64,000 nt of DNA from Paraburkholderia fungorum (GTDB taxonomy: Bacteria; Pseudomonadota; Gammaproteobacteria; Burkholderiales; Burkholderiaceae). Below, one piece after another: positions 53,574 to 63,020 of this stretch. A program made the translations under genes and the position numbers. Under the pieces are notes generated by a model, which made no database searches, was not told where the DNA came from, and saw only the letters and a list, made by a program, of their open reading frames with translations. Each line of letters begins with the position of its first letter. The first letter of the stretch is position 1. The stretch spans positions 930,001 through 994,000 of the forward strand of contig NZ_FNKP01000002.1 of NCBI RefSeq assembly GCF_900099835.1. Reading direction: 5' to 3'.

Positions 53574-54317
53574 TCAGCTATTCGTCTCGCTCACTTCGTT
53601 CGCGCGCCGCAGCCGTTCCCGGCTATTCGACAGATGCATGCGCATTGCCGCGCGCGCACCTTCGGCATCGTGCCGCGAGATCGCTTCGAGAATGCTTTCG
53701 TGCTCAAGATTCACCAGCGACAGATACGCATCCGGTTCCGCGCGAGCAATGCCCGCCGAGTCGAGCCGGTTACGCGGAATCAGCGCGCTGCCCATCTGCG
53801 TGAGGATGTCGACGAAATAACGGTTGCCCGTGGCGCGTGCGACCGAAATATGGAATTGCAGATCGGCGTCGACGCTGTCCAGCCCGTTGTGACGCGTGGC
53901 TTCGATCGCGTCGAGCGCGCCGCGCATGCGCGCGATGTCTTCCGGCTTCGAGCGTTGCGCGGCCAAACCAGCGCATTCCGTTTCGAGGCTGATACGCAAT
54001 TCGAGAATGGACAGCACGTCGCGCAGCGTGGTGGCGGGCACCATGTCGATGCCGAGTTTTTCGCGCTGCGGCTCCAGCACGAAGCTGCCGATACCGTGGC
54101 GCGTCTCGATGATCTTGCCCGCCTGCAGGCGTGAAATTGCTTCGCGGATCACGGTGCGGCTCACGCTCAGCGTGACCATCAGTTGTGATTCGGTCGGCAG
54201 TTTGTCGCCGGGTTTCAGCGCGTTGGACGCGATCTGATCGGTAACGTAGCTGACGACGAACTCGGCAAGATTGCGAGCGCGTCGTGGCGGTGCCGCGGAT
54301 GCCAGTGGTGTAGCCAT
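53574..54317 (-). CDS. FadR-type GntR regulator of the uronate island
   Basis: A 247-residue GntR/FCD protein. The winged helix reads DKLPTESQLMVTLSVSRTVI then REAISRLQAGKIIETRHGIG, and the FCD domain has helical, metal-binding character (DLQFHISVARATGN). A perfect GTCGTC-T-GACGAC palindrome lies 57 bp upstream of its start, and related sites precede the other island genes, so autoregulation and regulon control are likely. The inducer is probably galactarate, glucarate or a uronate; that is inference. Confidence 0.87.
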   Translation of the reverse strand: MATPLASAAPPRRARNLAEFVVSYVTDQIASNALKPGDKLPTESQLMVTLSVSRTVIREAISRLQAGKIIETRHGIGSFVLEPQREKLGIDMVPATTLRDVLSILELRISLETECAGLAAQRSKPEDIARMRGALDAIEATRHNGLDSVDADLQFHISVARATGNRYFVDILTQMGSALIPRNRLDSAGIARAEPDAYLSLVNLEHESILEAISRHDAEGARAAMRMHLSNSRERLRRANEVSETNS

Positions 54318-54373
54318 CGAAAACGCCCCTTGAAATCAAATAGTTGCAGATAAGACCTGCGTTTCATTATACC

Positions 54374-54386
54374 GTCGTCTGACGAC
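54374..54386. promoter_or_regulatory. Uronate-island operator site C (perfect palindrome)
   Basis: GTCGTCTGACGAC is a perfect 6-1-6 palindrome and fits GTYRTCNNACRAC. It lies 57 bp before the GntR start and is the best symmetric member, pointing to autoregulation. Confidence 0.65.
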
Positions 54387-54516
54387 TGATTATATAGAGG
54401 TCAAATCGATTTCCACTATGCGGTTTTTCCTGGGGGTAACCCGCGCTATGCGCCGCCAGGCAAGGCCAGAGGCCCGCCTGATAGGGGCGCCAGGGAAGTA
54501 CGATGACCCGCGACGG

Positions 54517-55890
54517 TTAGACGCGCCGCAACTCGACCCGCTTGATGTCCTTCACGATCACCAGATAGCTGAATACCGTGAGCAGCGCGTTCGCGCCGAC
54601 GAACACCAGCGCGCCGTTGAACGAGCCGGTTTCCGCGACGAGGTAGCCGATCACGATCGGCGTGACGATGCCCGCCACGTTGCCGAACATGTTGAAGATC
54701 GCGCCGGACAAACCGAGCGCTTCCTTCGGCGATGTATCCGCGACCACGGCCCAGCCCAGTGCGCCGATGCCTTTGCCGAAGAACGCGAGCGACATCAGCG
54801 CAACGACGACCCAGTCGGTCGACACATAGTTGCAGCCGATGATGCACGTCGACAGCAGCATGCCGCCGACAATCGGCACCTTGCGCGCGACGGTCAGCGA
54901 AAAGCCTCGCCGGATCAGCCCGTCCGACAGAATGCCGCCGAGCACGCCGCCCGAGAAGCCGCAGATGGCCGGCAGCGACGCCACCAGACCGGCGTGCAGA
55001 ATCGTCATGCCGCGCGCCTGCACGAGGTAGATCGGAAACCAGGTGAGGAAGAAGTAGGTCAGCACGTTGATGCAGTACTGCGCGAGATAGACGCCGACCA
55101 GCATCCGGTTGCCGAGCAGTTGACGCACGAGAAACCAGCCGCCTGCGCTTGAGATATCGGCGGGGCGGGTGGCTTTTTCAGCTTTCTTGTGCCCGCTGAT
55201 CACGCCGCCGCCCTGTTCGATGTACTCGAGTTCGGCGCGCGACACACGCGGGTGATCGGCGGGATTTTTCATGACCCGCAGCCACGTGGCGGCGAGAATC
55301 AGGCCGATCGCACCCATCACGAGGTAGACCGAATGCCAGCCGAATGCGTGCGTGAGCCACGCCATCAGCGGCGTAAATACGACGGCGGCGAAGTATTGCG
55401 CCGCGTTGAAAATGGCCGACGCGGTGCCGCGTTCGTTGGTCGGGAACCAGCTTGCCACCACTTTCGCGTTGGCCGGAAACGCGGGCGATTCCGCTGCGCC
55501 CATCACGAAACGCAACACGAACAGTGCGGAGATGGCTGCGGATGCGCTGCCCAGCAAGCCGATCGAGCTTTGCAGCAGCGTGAACAGCGACCACGAGAAA
55601 ATGCTCGCCGCGTACACGCGCCGCGCGCCGAAGCGGTCCAGCAGCCAGCCGGCCGGCAACTGCGCCAGCACGTAAGCCCAACTGAACGCCGAGAAGATGT
55701 AGCCCATCTTGACTGCGTCGAGGCTGAACTCGCCGCGCATCGCCGAGCCGGTCACGGAGAGCGTCGCGCGGTCCGCGTAGTTGAGCGTCGTGATCAGAAA
55801 GATCAGCAGCAGGATCGTATAGCGGACTTTGGTGCGCTTTCCTGCATCGGCGGCGGCATTGGCGGAATCGGCCGTGCGGCTCACATCCAT
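54517..55890 (-). CDS. MFS aldarate/hexuronate transporter (GudP-like)
   Basis: A 457-residue, 12-segment carrier of the D-galactarate/glucarate permease type. I chose the ATG at 55890, which has AGGAG six bases upstream; another ATG two codons earlier overlaps that site. Family features are RYTILLLIFLITTLNYADRATLS and LAQLPAGWLLDRFGARRVY, and WFPTNERGTASAIFN mid-protein. It lies 298 bp downstream of kdgD on the same strand, with a hairpin between them. It likely imports galactarate or glucarate. Confidence 0.88.
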   Translation of the reverse strand: MDVSRTADSANAAADAGKRTKVRYTILLLIFLITTLNYADRATLSVTGSAMRGEFSLDAVKMGYIFSAFSWAYVLAQLPAGWLLDRFGARRVYAASIFSWSLFTLLQSSIGLLGSASAAISALFVLRFVMGAAESPAFPANAKVVASWFPTNERGTASAIFNAAQYFAAVVFTPLMAWLTHAFGWHSVYLVMGAIGLILAATWLRVMKNPADHPRVSRAELEYIEQGGGVISGHKKAEKATRPADISSAGGWFLVRQLLGNRMLVGVYLAQYCINVLTYFFLTWFPIYLVQARGMTILHAGLVASLPAICGFSGGVLGGILSDGLIRRGFSLTVARKVPIVGGMLLSTCIIGCNYVSTDWVVVALMSLAFFGKGIGALGWAVVADTSPKEALGLSGAIFNMFGNVAGIVTPIVIGYLVAETGSFNGALVFVGANALLTVFSYLVIVKDIKRVELRRV

Positions 55891-56093
55891 GGTCATCTCC
55901 TGAATTTTTATGCGAGGGAGCGAGCTCCCGGAGTTGCATGCAGCGTTCTGGCCGGGCGTCGACGGCAAAGGCGGTCCGGCCGGCGGTGCGAGCCGTGCAG
56001 CGGCTCGCGATGGCCGCAATGCGACGCAATCGGATTCGCCGTTTTTCAGCGGATCGGATCAGCCTTCATGCCACCCGCGCACAGTACGCAAAA

Positions 56094-56120
56094 CGCCCGG
56101 CGACGTTGCCGTCCCGGGCG
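56094..56120 (-). terminator. Hairpin with T-run after kdgD
   Basis: On the minus strand CGCCCGG and CCGGGCG (7 bp, 13-base loop) are followed by TTTTGCG, about 70 bp past the kdgD stop and before the GudP-like gene. It may terminate or attenuate read-through into the transporter. Confidence 0.5.
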
Positions 56121-56188
56121 CTCATTGCAAAGCCGTCAAGCGGCCCTCGTCGCACGGCCGCGATGTTGCCGCGACCGTGGCGGCTGCA

Positions 56189-57106
56189 TTACTGCGCGCC
56201 GAGCTTCTTGATCAGCACGTCGAGCATGCCCATTTCTTCTTCGGTCAGATCGGTCAGCGGTGCGCGGACCGGGCCTGCGTCGTGGCCGACCAGCTTCGCG
56301 CCAGCCTTGACGATGCTGACTGCGTAGCCAGCACGGCGGTTGCGGATCTTCAGGTACGGCAGGAAGAAGTCGTCGATCAGCTTGCCGACCGTTGCGTGGT
56401 CGTCGGCGGCAATCGCGCGGTAGAAGTCCATCGCCGTCTTCGGGATGAAGTTGAACACTGCCGACGAGTACACCGGCACGCCCAGCGCCTTGTATGCCGC
56501 TGCGTAGACTTCCGCGGTCGGCAGGCCGCCGAGGTACGAGAAACGGTCGCCCAGACGGCGGCGGATCGTCACCATGTTTTCGATCTCGCCCACGCCGTCC
56601 TTGAAACCGATCAGATTCGGGCAGCGTTCCGCCAGGCCTTCGAGCATGTCCGCGTTGAGCTTCGAATTGGCGCGGTTGTAGATGATCACGCCCATGTTCG
56701 GCACGGCTTTACACACTTCTTCAGCGTGCGCGGCGATACCTTCCTGGCAGGCTTCGGTCAGGTAATGCGGCATCAGCAGAATGCCGTTGGCGCCGTGACG
56801 CTCGGCTTCCTTCGCGTAGTCGATCGCGACGCGCGTCGGGCCGCCTGCGCCCGCCAGGATCGGCACCTTGCCCTTGCAGACTTCGGTGGCGGTCTTCACG
56901 ACCTTCGAGTAATCGTCATGCGTGAGCGAAAAGAATTCGCCCGTGCCGCCCGCGACGAACAGCGCCGATGCGCCGTACGGAGCGAGCCAGTCGAGGCGCT
57001 CAGCGTACGTGTCGGCGCGGAAGTTGCCTTGTGCGTCGAAGTCGGTGACGGGGAAGGACAGCAGACCTTCCGAAACGATTGCTTTGAGTTCCTGCGGTGT
57101 CGTCAT
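56189..57106 (-). CDS. kdgD: 5-dehydro-4-deoxyglucarate dehydratase
   Basis: A 305-residue member of the DapA/NAL aldolase-dehydratase superfamily. The Schiff-base lysine is Lys169 in LIGFKDG and the assisting tyrosine is Tyr143 in [19 protein letters not shown] is the carboxylate-binding loop. It dehydrates and decarboxylates 5-dehydro-4-deoxyglucarate to 2,5-dioxopentanoate, which the dehydrogenase at 51880 oxidises. It is divergent from garD, which makes its substrate, and both face an operator. Confidence 0.94.
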   Translation of the reverse strand: MTTPQELKAIVSEGLLSFPVTDFDAQGNFRADTYAERLDWLAPYGASALFVAGGTGEFFSLTHDDYSKVVKTATEVCKGKVPILAGAGGPTRVAIDYAKEAERHGANGILLMPHYLTEACQEGIAAHAEEVCKAVPNMGVIIYNRANSKLNADMLEGLAERCPNLIGFKDGVGEIENMVTIRRRLGDRFSYLGGLPTAEVYAAAYKALGVPVYSSAVFNFIPKTAMDFYRAIAADDHATVGKLIDDFFLPYLKIRNRRAGYAVSIVKAGAKLVGHDAGPVRAPLTDLTEEEMGMLDVLIKKLGAQ

Positions 57107-57185
57107 GATGAGTATCCAGGCGTCTGTACTAGGTCAGTATTGAATCGGTATGGGGTAGATCCGTCGAAATGGACATTTCTTATAC

Positions 57186-57198
57186 GTCATCGTACAAC
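57186..57198. promoter_or_regulatory. Uronate-island operator site D
   Basis: GTCATCGTACAAC fits the island motif and lies about 80 bp upstream of the kdgD start. Its 16-bp context (TACGTCATCGTACAAC) differs from site A at one position only. Confidence 0.68.
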
Positions 57199-57280
57199 AA
57201 CAAATCGACGAACTCAACGGGGTTTTCACGGCATAATGGTTGTTATAGGGTAAATACGGAACATCCACGTCATGTCCCAT

Positions 57281-57293
57281 GTTGTAGGATGAC
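57281..57293. promoter_or_regulatory. Uronate-island operator site E
   Basis: GTTGTAGGATGAC (reverse complement GTCATCCTACAAC) is the same 13-mer as site B and lies about 60 bp before the garD start. Confidence 0.68.
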
Positions 57294-57353
57294 GTATGAA
57301 TAGCTGGCGCGGCAGGCTCGCAGCAGGCTCATATCGCCAAAAGGATCGATGCA

Positions 57354-58946
57354 ATGGAACAACAATCCCCGCTCTACATTCGCGTTCACCCCAATGACAA
57401 TGTCGCGATCGTCGTCAACGACGGCGGTCTCGGCGAGGGCGCGACATTCCCCGACGGTCTCGTGCTGCGCGAACGCGTGCCGCAAGGCCACAAGGTCGCG
57501 CTGGCCGATCTGGCCGAAGGCGACGAGGTCATCCGCTATAACGTGGTGATCGGTTACGCGCTGAAGGCGCTGCCCAAGGGCAGCTGGATCAACGAACACG
57601 TGATCCGCATGCCGAGCCCGCCCGGACTCGAAGACCTGCCCATCGCGACGATCAAGGCGCCGGAGATGCCGCCGCTCGAAGGCTTCACATTCGAGGGCTA
57701 TCGCAACGCGGACGGCTCGGTCGGCTCGCGCAACATTCTCGCGATCACGACCACGGTGCAGTGCGTGGCCGACGTCGTTCAGCACGCGGTGACGCGTATC
57801 AAGGCCGAGCTTCTGCCGCAGTATCCGAACGTCGACGACGTGGTGAGCCTCGGCCACACGTACGGCTGCGGGGTCGCGATCGACGCGCCGGACGCGATGG
57901 TGCCGATCCGCACGGTCCGTAACATCAGCCTGAATCCGAATTTCGGCGGCGAAGTGATGATGGTCAGCCTGGGTTGCGAAAAGCTGCAACCCGAGCGTCT
58001 GATGCCGCCGGGCACGATTCCTATCGCGGCGGCCGCGAATGTATCGGAAGTCGCGGACATCGGCGATGTCGCGGCCGACCTGAACGGCGACGTGGTGGTG
58101 TTGCAGGACGACTCGCACGTCGGCTTCCAGTCGATGATCGAGTCGATCATGAAGATGGCAGACGGTCATCTGAAGCGCCTGAACAACCGCCGTCGCGAAA
58201 CCTGCCCGGCGGCCGATCTGGTGATCGGCGTGCAGTGCGGCGGCAGCGATGCGTTCTCCGGTCTGACCGCCAACCCCGCTGTCGGTTTCGCGACCGACCT
58301 GCTGGTGCGCGCCGGCGCGACCGTGATGTTCTCCGAAGTCACCGAAGTGCGTGACGGCGTCGATCAGCTCACGGCCCGCGCAGCCAACGCGGAAGTGGCG
58401 GCGGAGATCATCCGCGAGATGCAGTGGTACGACGATTATCTGAAGCGCGGCGGCGCGGACCGCAGCGCGAACACCACGCCTGGTAACAAGAAGGGCGGCT
58501 TGTCGAACATCGTCGAAAAGGCGATGGGCTCGATCATCAAGTCGGGCAACTCGGCCATTTCGGGCGTGTTGTCGCCGGGCGAGAAGGTTCGTCAGAAGGG
58601 CCTGATTTACGCGGCGACGCCGGCTAGCGATTTCATCTGCGGCACGCTGCAGGTGGCCGCGGGTATCAACCTGCACGTGTTCACGACCGGCCGCGGTACG
58701 CCGTACAGCCTCGCCGAAGTGCCCGTCATCAAGGTCGCGACGCGCTCGGACCTGGCGCGCCGCTGGCACGATCTGATGGACATCAACGCCGGCACGATCG
58801 CCACCGGCGCGGCGACGATTGAAGACGTGGGTTGGGAACTGTTCCGCCTGATGCTCGACGTCGCCAGCGGCCGCAAAGAGACCTGTGCGGAAAAACTCAA
58901 GCTGCATAATGCGTTGACGCTGTTCAACCCGGCGCCGGTGACCTGA
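57354..58946 (+). CDS. garD: Galactarate dehydratase
   Basis: A 530-residue UxaA/GarD-family enzyme that dehydrates galactarate to 5-dehydro-4-deoxyglucarate, the branch-point compound. The N-terminal SAF-like domain ([17 protein letters not shown]) and the catalytic region with [11 protein letters not shown] and [11 protein letters not shown] are visible. Length matches E. coli GarD. It begins a plus-strand unit garD, udh, lactonase, ordered in reverse of pathway flow, and has an operator in its promoter. Confidence 0.94.
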   Translation: MEQQSPLYIRVHPNDNVAIVVNDGGLGEGATFPDGLVLRERVPQGHKVALADLAEGDEVIRYNVVIGYALKALPKGSWINEHVIRMPSPPGLEDLPIATIKAPEMPPLEGFTFEGYRNADGSVGSRNILAITTTVQCVADVVQHAVTRIKAELLPQYPNVDDVVSLGHTYGCGVAIDAPDAMVPIRTVRNISLNPNFGGEVMMVSLGCEKLQPERLMPPGTIPIAAAANVSEVADIGDVAADLNGDVVVLQDDSHVGFQSMIESIMKMADGHLKRLNNRRRETCPAADLVIGVQCGGSDAFSGLTANPAVGFATDLLVRAGATVMFSEVTEVRDGVDQLTARAANAEVAAEIIREMQWYDDYLKRGGADRSANTTPGNKKGGLSNIVEKAMGSIIKSGNSAISGVLSPGEKVRQKGLIYAATPASDFICGTLQVAAGINLHVFTTGRGTPYSLAEVPVIKVATRSDLARRWHDLMDINAGTIATGAATIEDVGWELFRLMLDVASGRKETCAEKLKLHNALTLFNPAPVT

Positions 58947-59044
58947 TTCCCGGCTGAGCCTGGTCATGCCGCTGTTCTGCCGCATGGCCGGGCTTTCCCC
59001 GAATCGACTGACACCCCGACCGCACTCACATCAAATAAAGAGAC

Positions 59045-59887
59045 ATGACTGACTCGAATTCCGACCGCTCCGCGGCAAAGAAGCCGTTCCATCGTCTGCT
59101 GCTGACGGGCGCTGCTGGCAATCTCGGCAAGCAATTGCGCGGCGCGCTGTCCGCGTGGGCCGATATCGTGCGTGTGACCGATATCGCGCCGCTCGGCGAG
59201 GTCGCCGATCATGAAGAGGCATCCATCGTCAATCTCGCCGACGAAGCCGCGGTTCACGCGTTGCTCGAAGGCGTGGATGCCGTCATCCACCTCGGCGGTA
59301 TTTCCGTCGAAGCGCCGTTCGAAGAGCTGATCGAAGCGAACATTCGCGGCCTCTACAACCTGTATTCGGCTGCGCAGAAGCAGGGCGTGAAGCGGATCAT
59401 TTACGCCAGCTCGAATCACGCGGTGGGTTTCCATCCGGTGACGTCGGTGGTCGATATCGACGCGCCGCTGCGTCCGGACAGCCTGTACGGCGTGACGAAG
59501 TGCTTCGGCGAATCGCTGTCGCGTTTCTACTTCGACCGCTTTGGTCTGGAAACCGTGTGTCTGCGGATCGGCTCGTCGTTCGAACAGCCGAAGTCCGCGC
59601 GCATGCTGGTCACGTATCTGAGCTATCGCGACTTCATCGAACTGATCCGCTGCTCGCTGTTCACCAATCGCGTGGGTCACGCAATCGTTTATGGCGTGTC
59701 GAACAACCGTATTTCGTGGGTCGACAACACCAAGGCTGCGTTCCTCGGTTTCCGTCCGCAAGATAGCTCGGAGCAGTTCGAGCATCTGTTCCCGGCGGGT
59801 GCGCCCGACCAGAACTTCGACGATCCGACCCAGTTGTTCCAGGGCGGCCCGTTCGTGCTGGCCGGTCCGATGGAGCCGAAGTGGTGA
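59045..59887 (+). CDS. udh: Uronate dehydrogenase (copy 2)
   Basis: A 280-residue short-chain dehydrogenase. The NAD motif TGAAGNLG is at residues 21-28, ASSNHAVGFHP gives the substrate Ser/His region, and the catalytic pair is Tyr148/Lys152 in YGVTK. Length and motifs match characterised Udh enzymes that oxidise galacturonate or glucuronate to the aldarolactone. It lies 98 bp after garD, and its TGA overlaps the GTG of the lactonase gene, whose product hydrolyses the Udh product. Confidence 0.92.
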   Translation: MTDSNSDRSAAKKPFHRLLLTGAAGNLGKQLRGALSAWADIVRVTDIAPLGEVADHEEASIVNLADEAAVHALLEGVDAVIHLGGISVEAPFEELIEANIRGLYNLYSAAQKQGVKRIIYASSNHAVGFHPVTSVVDIDAPLRPDSLYGVTKCFGESLSRFYFDRFGLETVCLRIGSSFEQPKSARMLVTYLSYRDFIELIRCSLFTNRVGHAIVYGVSNNRISWVDNTKAAFLGFRPQDSSEQFEHLFPAGAPDQNFDDPTQLFQGGPFVLAGPMEPKW

Positions 59888-60798
59888 GCGCGACGTTCGG
59901 TCCGCGCGTCGAGCGGCTTGAGGGAGCAGTGCAGGCGCCCGCAGGTGTTGGCGAAAGCCCGGTGTGGCGTGTCGCCGAGCAGGCGCTTTACTGGGTCGAC
60001 ATTCCGGCGCAGAAAATCGTTCGCCTGGCAGTCGACTCGGGCGTGCGCACCGAATGGACGTTGCCGGAGAAGGTGGCCTGTATCGCGTTCGACCGTCACG
60101 GCACCGTGCTGGCCGGTTGCGAGACCGGATTGTTCGCGGTCACCCTCGATCAGGCAGGCGGCAATGTCGCCGTGCGCAAGCTCGCCGCGCCGTCATTCCC
60201 GTTCGCCGACATGCGTTTCAACGACGGCCGTTGCGACCGGCAAGGGCGCTTCTGGTCCGGCACGATGGTCCAGGACATGTCGGCGGCCAATCCGGCCGGC
60301 GAACTGTATCGCTACGACGCGCAGGGCGTGCTGTCCGCGCCGGTGATCGACGGGCTGATTACGCAGAACGGTCTTGGCTGGTCGCCGGACGGCACGACGA
60401 TGTATCTGTCCGACTCGCATCCGCTGCGCCGGCAGATCTGGGCGTTCGACTACGACATCGCGTCGGGCGAGCCGCGCAACCGTCGCATATTCGCGGACCT
60501 GAATCATCACGTAGGTAGGCCGGACGGCGCGGCGGTGGACGCTGACGGCTGCTACTGGATCTGCGCGAACGACGCCGGCCAGCTGCTGCGCTTCACGCCG
60601 CAAGGCAAGCTGGATCGTCAACTGGCCGTGCCGGCCGTCAAGCCAGCAATGTGCGCGTTCGGTGGCCGCGATCTGGACACGTTGTTTGTGACATCGATTC
60701 GCCCCGCGACGGGTGCGAGCGAGCACGACGGACATGTATTCGCCGTGCGCCCGGGCGTCACCGGCCTGCCCGAGCCGGAATTCGCCGGCGAACTGTAA
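59884..60798 (+). CDS. SMP-30/gluconolactonase-family aldarolactonase
   Basis: A 304-residue six-bladed propeller lactonase. I chose the GTG at 59884, which overlaps the udh stop as GTGA; a GTG one codon earlier is also open. Metal-site motifs are GESPVW (Glu), RFNDGRCDRQGRFW (Asn/Asp), ITQNGLGWSPDG (Asn) and PDGAAVDADGCYW (Asp). It should open galactaro- or glucarolactone from Udh to the free aldarate. A terminator hairpin follows about 20 bp later. Confidence 0.9.
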   Translation: MSATFGPRVERLEGAVQAPAGVGESPVWRVAEQALYWVDIPAQKIVRLAVDSGVRTEWTLPEKVACIAFDRHGTVLAGCETGLFAVTLDQAGGNVAVRKLAAPSFPFADMRFNDGRCDRQGRFWSGTMVQDMSAANPAGELYRYDAQGVLSAPVIDGLITQNGLGWSPDGTTMYLSDSHPLRRQIWAFDYDIASGEPRNRRIFADLNHHVGRPDGAAVDADGCYWICANDAGQLLRFTPQGKLDRQLAVPAVKPAMCAFGGRDLDTLFVTSIRPATGASEHDGHVFAVRPGVTGLPEPEFAGEL

Positions 60799-60819
60799 AG
60801 CCGGCCTTACACGTTGCAT

Positions 60820-60845
60820 GCGCCGGGGCTTATCGCTCCCGGCGC
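60820..60845 (+). terminator. Hairpin after the lactonase gene
   Basis: GCGCCGGG (60820-60827) pairs with CCCGGCGC (60838-60845), followed by a moderately T-rich stretch. It probably ends the garD-udh-lactonase transcript. Confidence 0.6.
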
Positions 60846-60873
60846 CTTACACTTTCGTGTGTTTTATTCATCA

Positions 60874-60886
60874 CTCGTCGTACAAC
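60874..60886. promoter_or_regulatory. Uronate-island operator site F
   Basis: CTCGTCGTACAAC matches the island 13-mer except for the first base. It is the upstream one of two sites in the TRAP leader. Confidence 0.5.
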
Positions 60887-61089
60887 ATGTGTCGCGTTTA
60901 GGCCACGTTTTTACCGTGACTACGCTATAAAAGCACAGCCGCTTCGACCCATCGTCATCTCCTCCCGATCTCTGCGCTAGCTGGCGCGGGGCCTCGCGGT
61001 TCACCGAGCCGGTCATCTCTACCGCGCGTCCCAATTCTGCGGGTAAATACCGTCTGTACAAGTCAAAACGCGTTTTATAGACTTCATAT

Positions 61090-61102
61090 GTCGTCGTACA
61101 AC
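61090..61102. promoter_or_regulatory. Uronate-island operator site G
   Basis: GTCGTCGTACAAC fits the motif exactly, flanked by TAT and GTATAA. It is about 277 bp before the DctP start, so the TRAP promoter is likely near it with a long leader. Confidence 0.62.
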
Positions 61103-61327
61103 GTATAAGCCCAAACGAATTCCTTTCTGTGAATTTCGAGATTACAGCCTGAATCCATCAGGGCTGTATAAGCAAGCCGTTAGTACGCCAGATTTAAATC
61201 GACGTAATCGAAGTACAAGAAGCAAGTTGGAGTGCTGAGCATCGCGCCGGGGACATAGCGCGATCCAGCGCGGCAGTGCGCCGCCAGCCGCCCAGGCCCG
61301 CGAGTGCGCAACCATGAGACACATTAA

Positions 61328-62371
<1,044 letters not shown>

Positions 62372-62420
62372 GTTTCGGCATCAGTTAAAGACGGTTGCAC
62401 AGGCATTGGCCACGGCGAGC

Positions 62421-62448
62421 AGAGCCCTGCGGAAGTTCCGCGGGCTCT
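62421..62448 (+). terminator. Intercistronic hairpin between dctP and dctQ
   Basis: AGAGCCC-GCGGAA pairs with TTCCGC-GGGCTCT with one bulged base, followed by TTTCG. It lies 50 bp after dctP and likely reduces read-through or stabilises dctP mRNA, giving more binding protein than membrane parts. Confidence 0.65.
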
Positions 62449-62533
62449 TTCGCCGCGCGCCGTTGCCGGCTGGTGAAGCACAGCAGGATTGCTAAATAGT
62501 GAAGTTAGGTCTGTCGTGAGCAAGGACGGGGTC

Positions 62534-63013
62534 ATGAGTTTCCTGAAACGCCCAAATGATTTTCTTTTTCGCGCGCTGGTCGTCGTTGCGTCGACCAGCC
62601 TCGCCACTCTCTGTCTGCTGGTGATCTATAGCGTTGTGATGCGCTATGTCTTCAACGACGCACCCGATTACGTCGAGCCGATCGCGCTGCTGCTGGTGAT
62701 CGTGATCGCGATGTTCGGCGCCGCGCTCAAGGTTCGCGAAGGCGGCCATATCGGGCTCGACTCGCTCGTGAAGAATCTTTCGCTGAAGGGCCAGGCCATT
62801 GCTGCGGGGATCCAGCATCTTTGCCTGATCGCTTTTGCGGTGGCGGTTTTCTTCGGCTGTTCGGAAATGGCGATGACCACGATGGAGGACCGGATTCCGA
62901 TCATTGGCGTTCCAGAAGGAGTGCGTTATCTGATTCCGGTCGTCGCCAGCGTCTGCATTGCGCTGTTCTCGTTCGAGCACCTGCTGGCGCTCTTCGTCAA
63001 GAAACAAAAATAG
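62534..63013 (+). CDS. dctQ: TRAP transporter small membrane subunit (DctQ family)
   Basis: A 159-residue protein with four membrane helices, from the ATG at 62534 (AAGGA upstream); the frame opens 15 codons earlier. Helix 1 is FRALVVVASTSLATLCLLVI, followed by the family pattern VMRYVFNDAPDYVEPIALLL. It pairs with DctM, whose ATG lies 7 bp after its stop, to form the membrane complex. Confidence 0.9.
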   Translation: MSFLKRPNDFLFRALVVVASTSLATLCLLVIYSVVMRYVFNDAPDYVEPIALLLVIVIAMFGAALKVREGGHIGLDSLVKNLSLKGQAIAAGIQHLCLIAFAVAVFFGCSEMAMTTMEDRIPIIGVPEGVRYLIPVVASVCIALFSFEHLLALFVKKQK

Positions 63014-63020
63014 AACAATC

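Noticed and set aside
57270..58985. 571-codon minus-strand frame opposite garD
   Set aside because: Longer than garD itself but Arg/His/Asp-rich, with no family features; garD is unambiguous.
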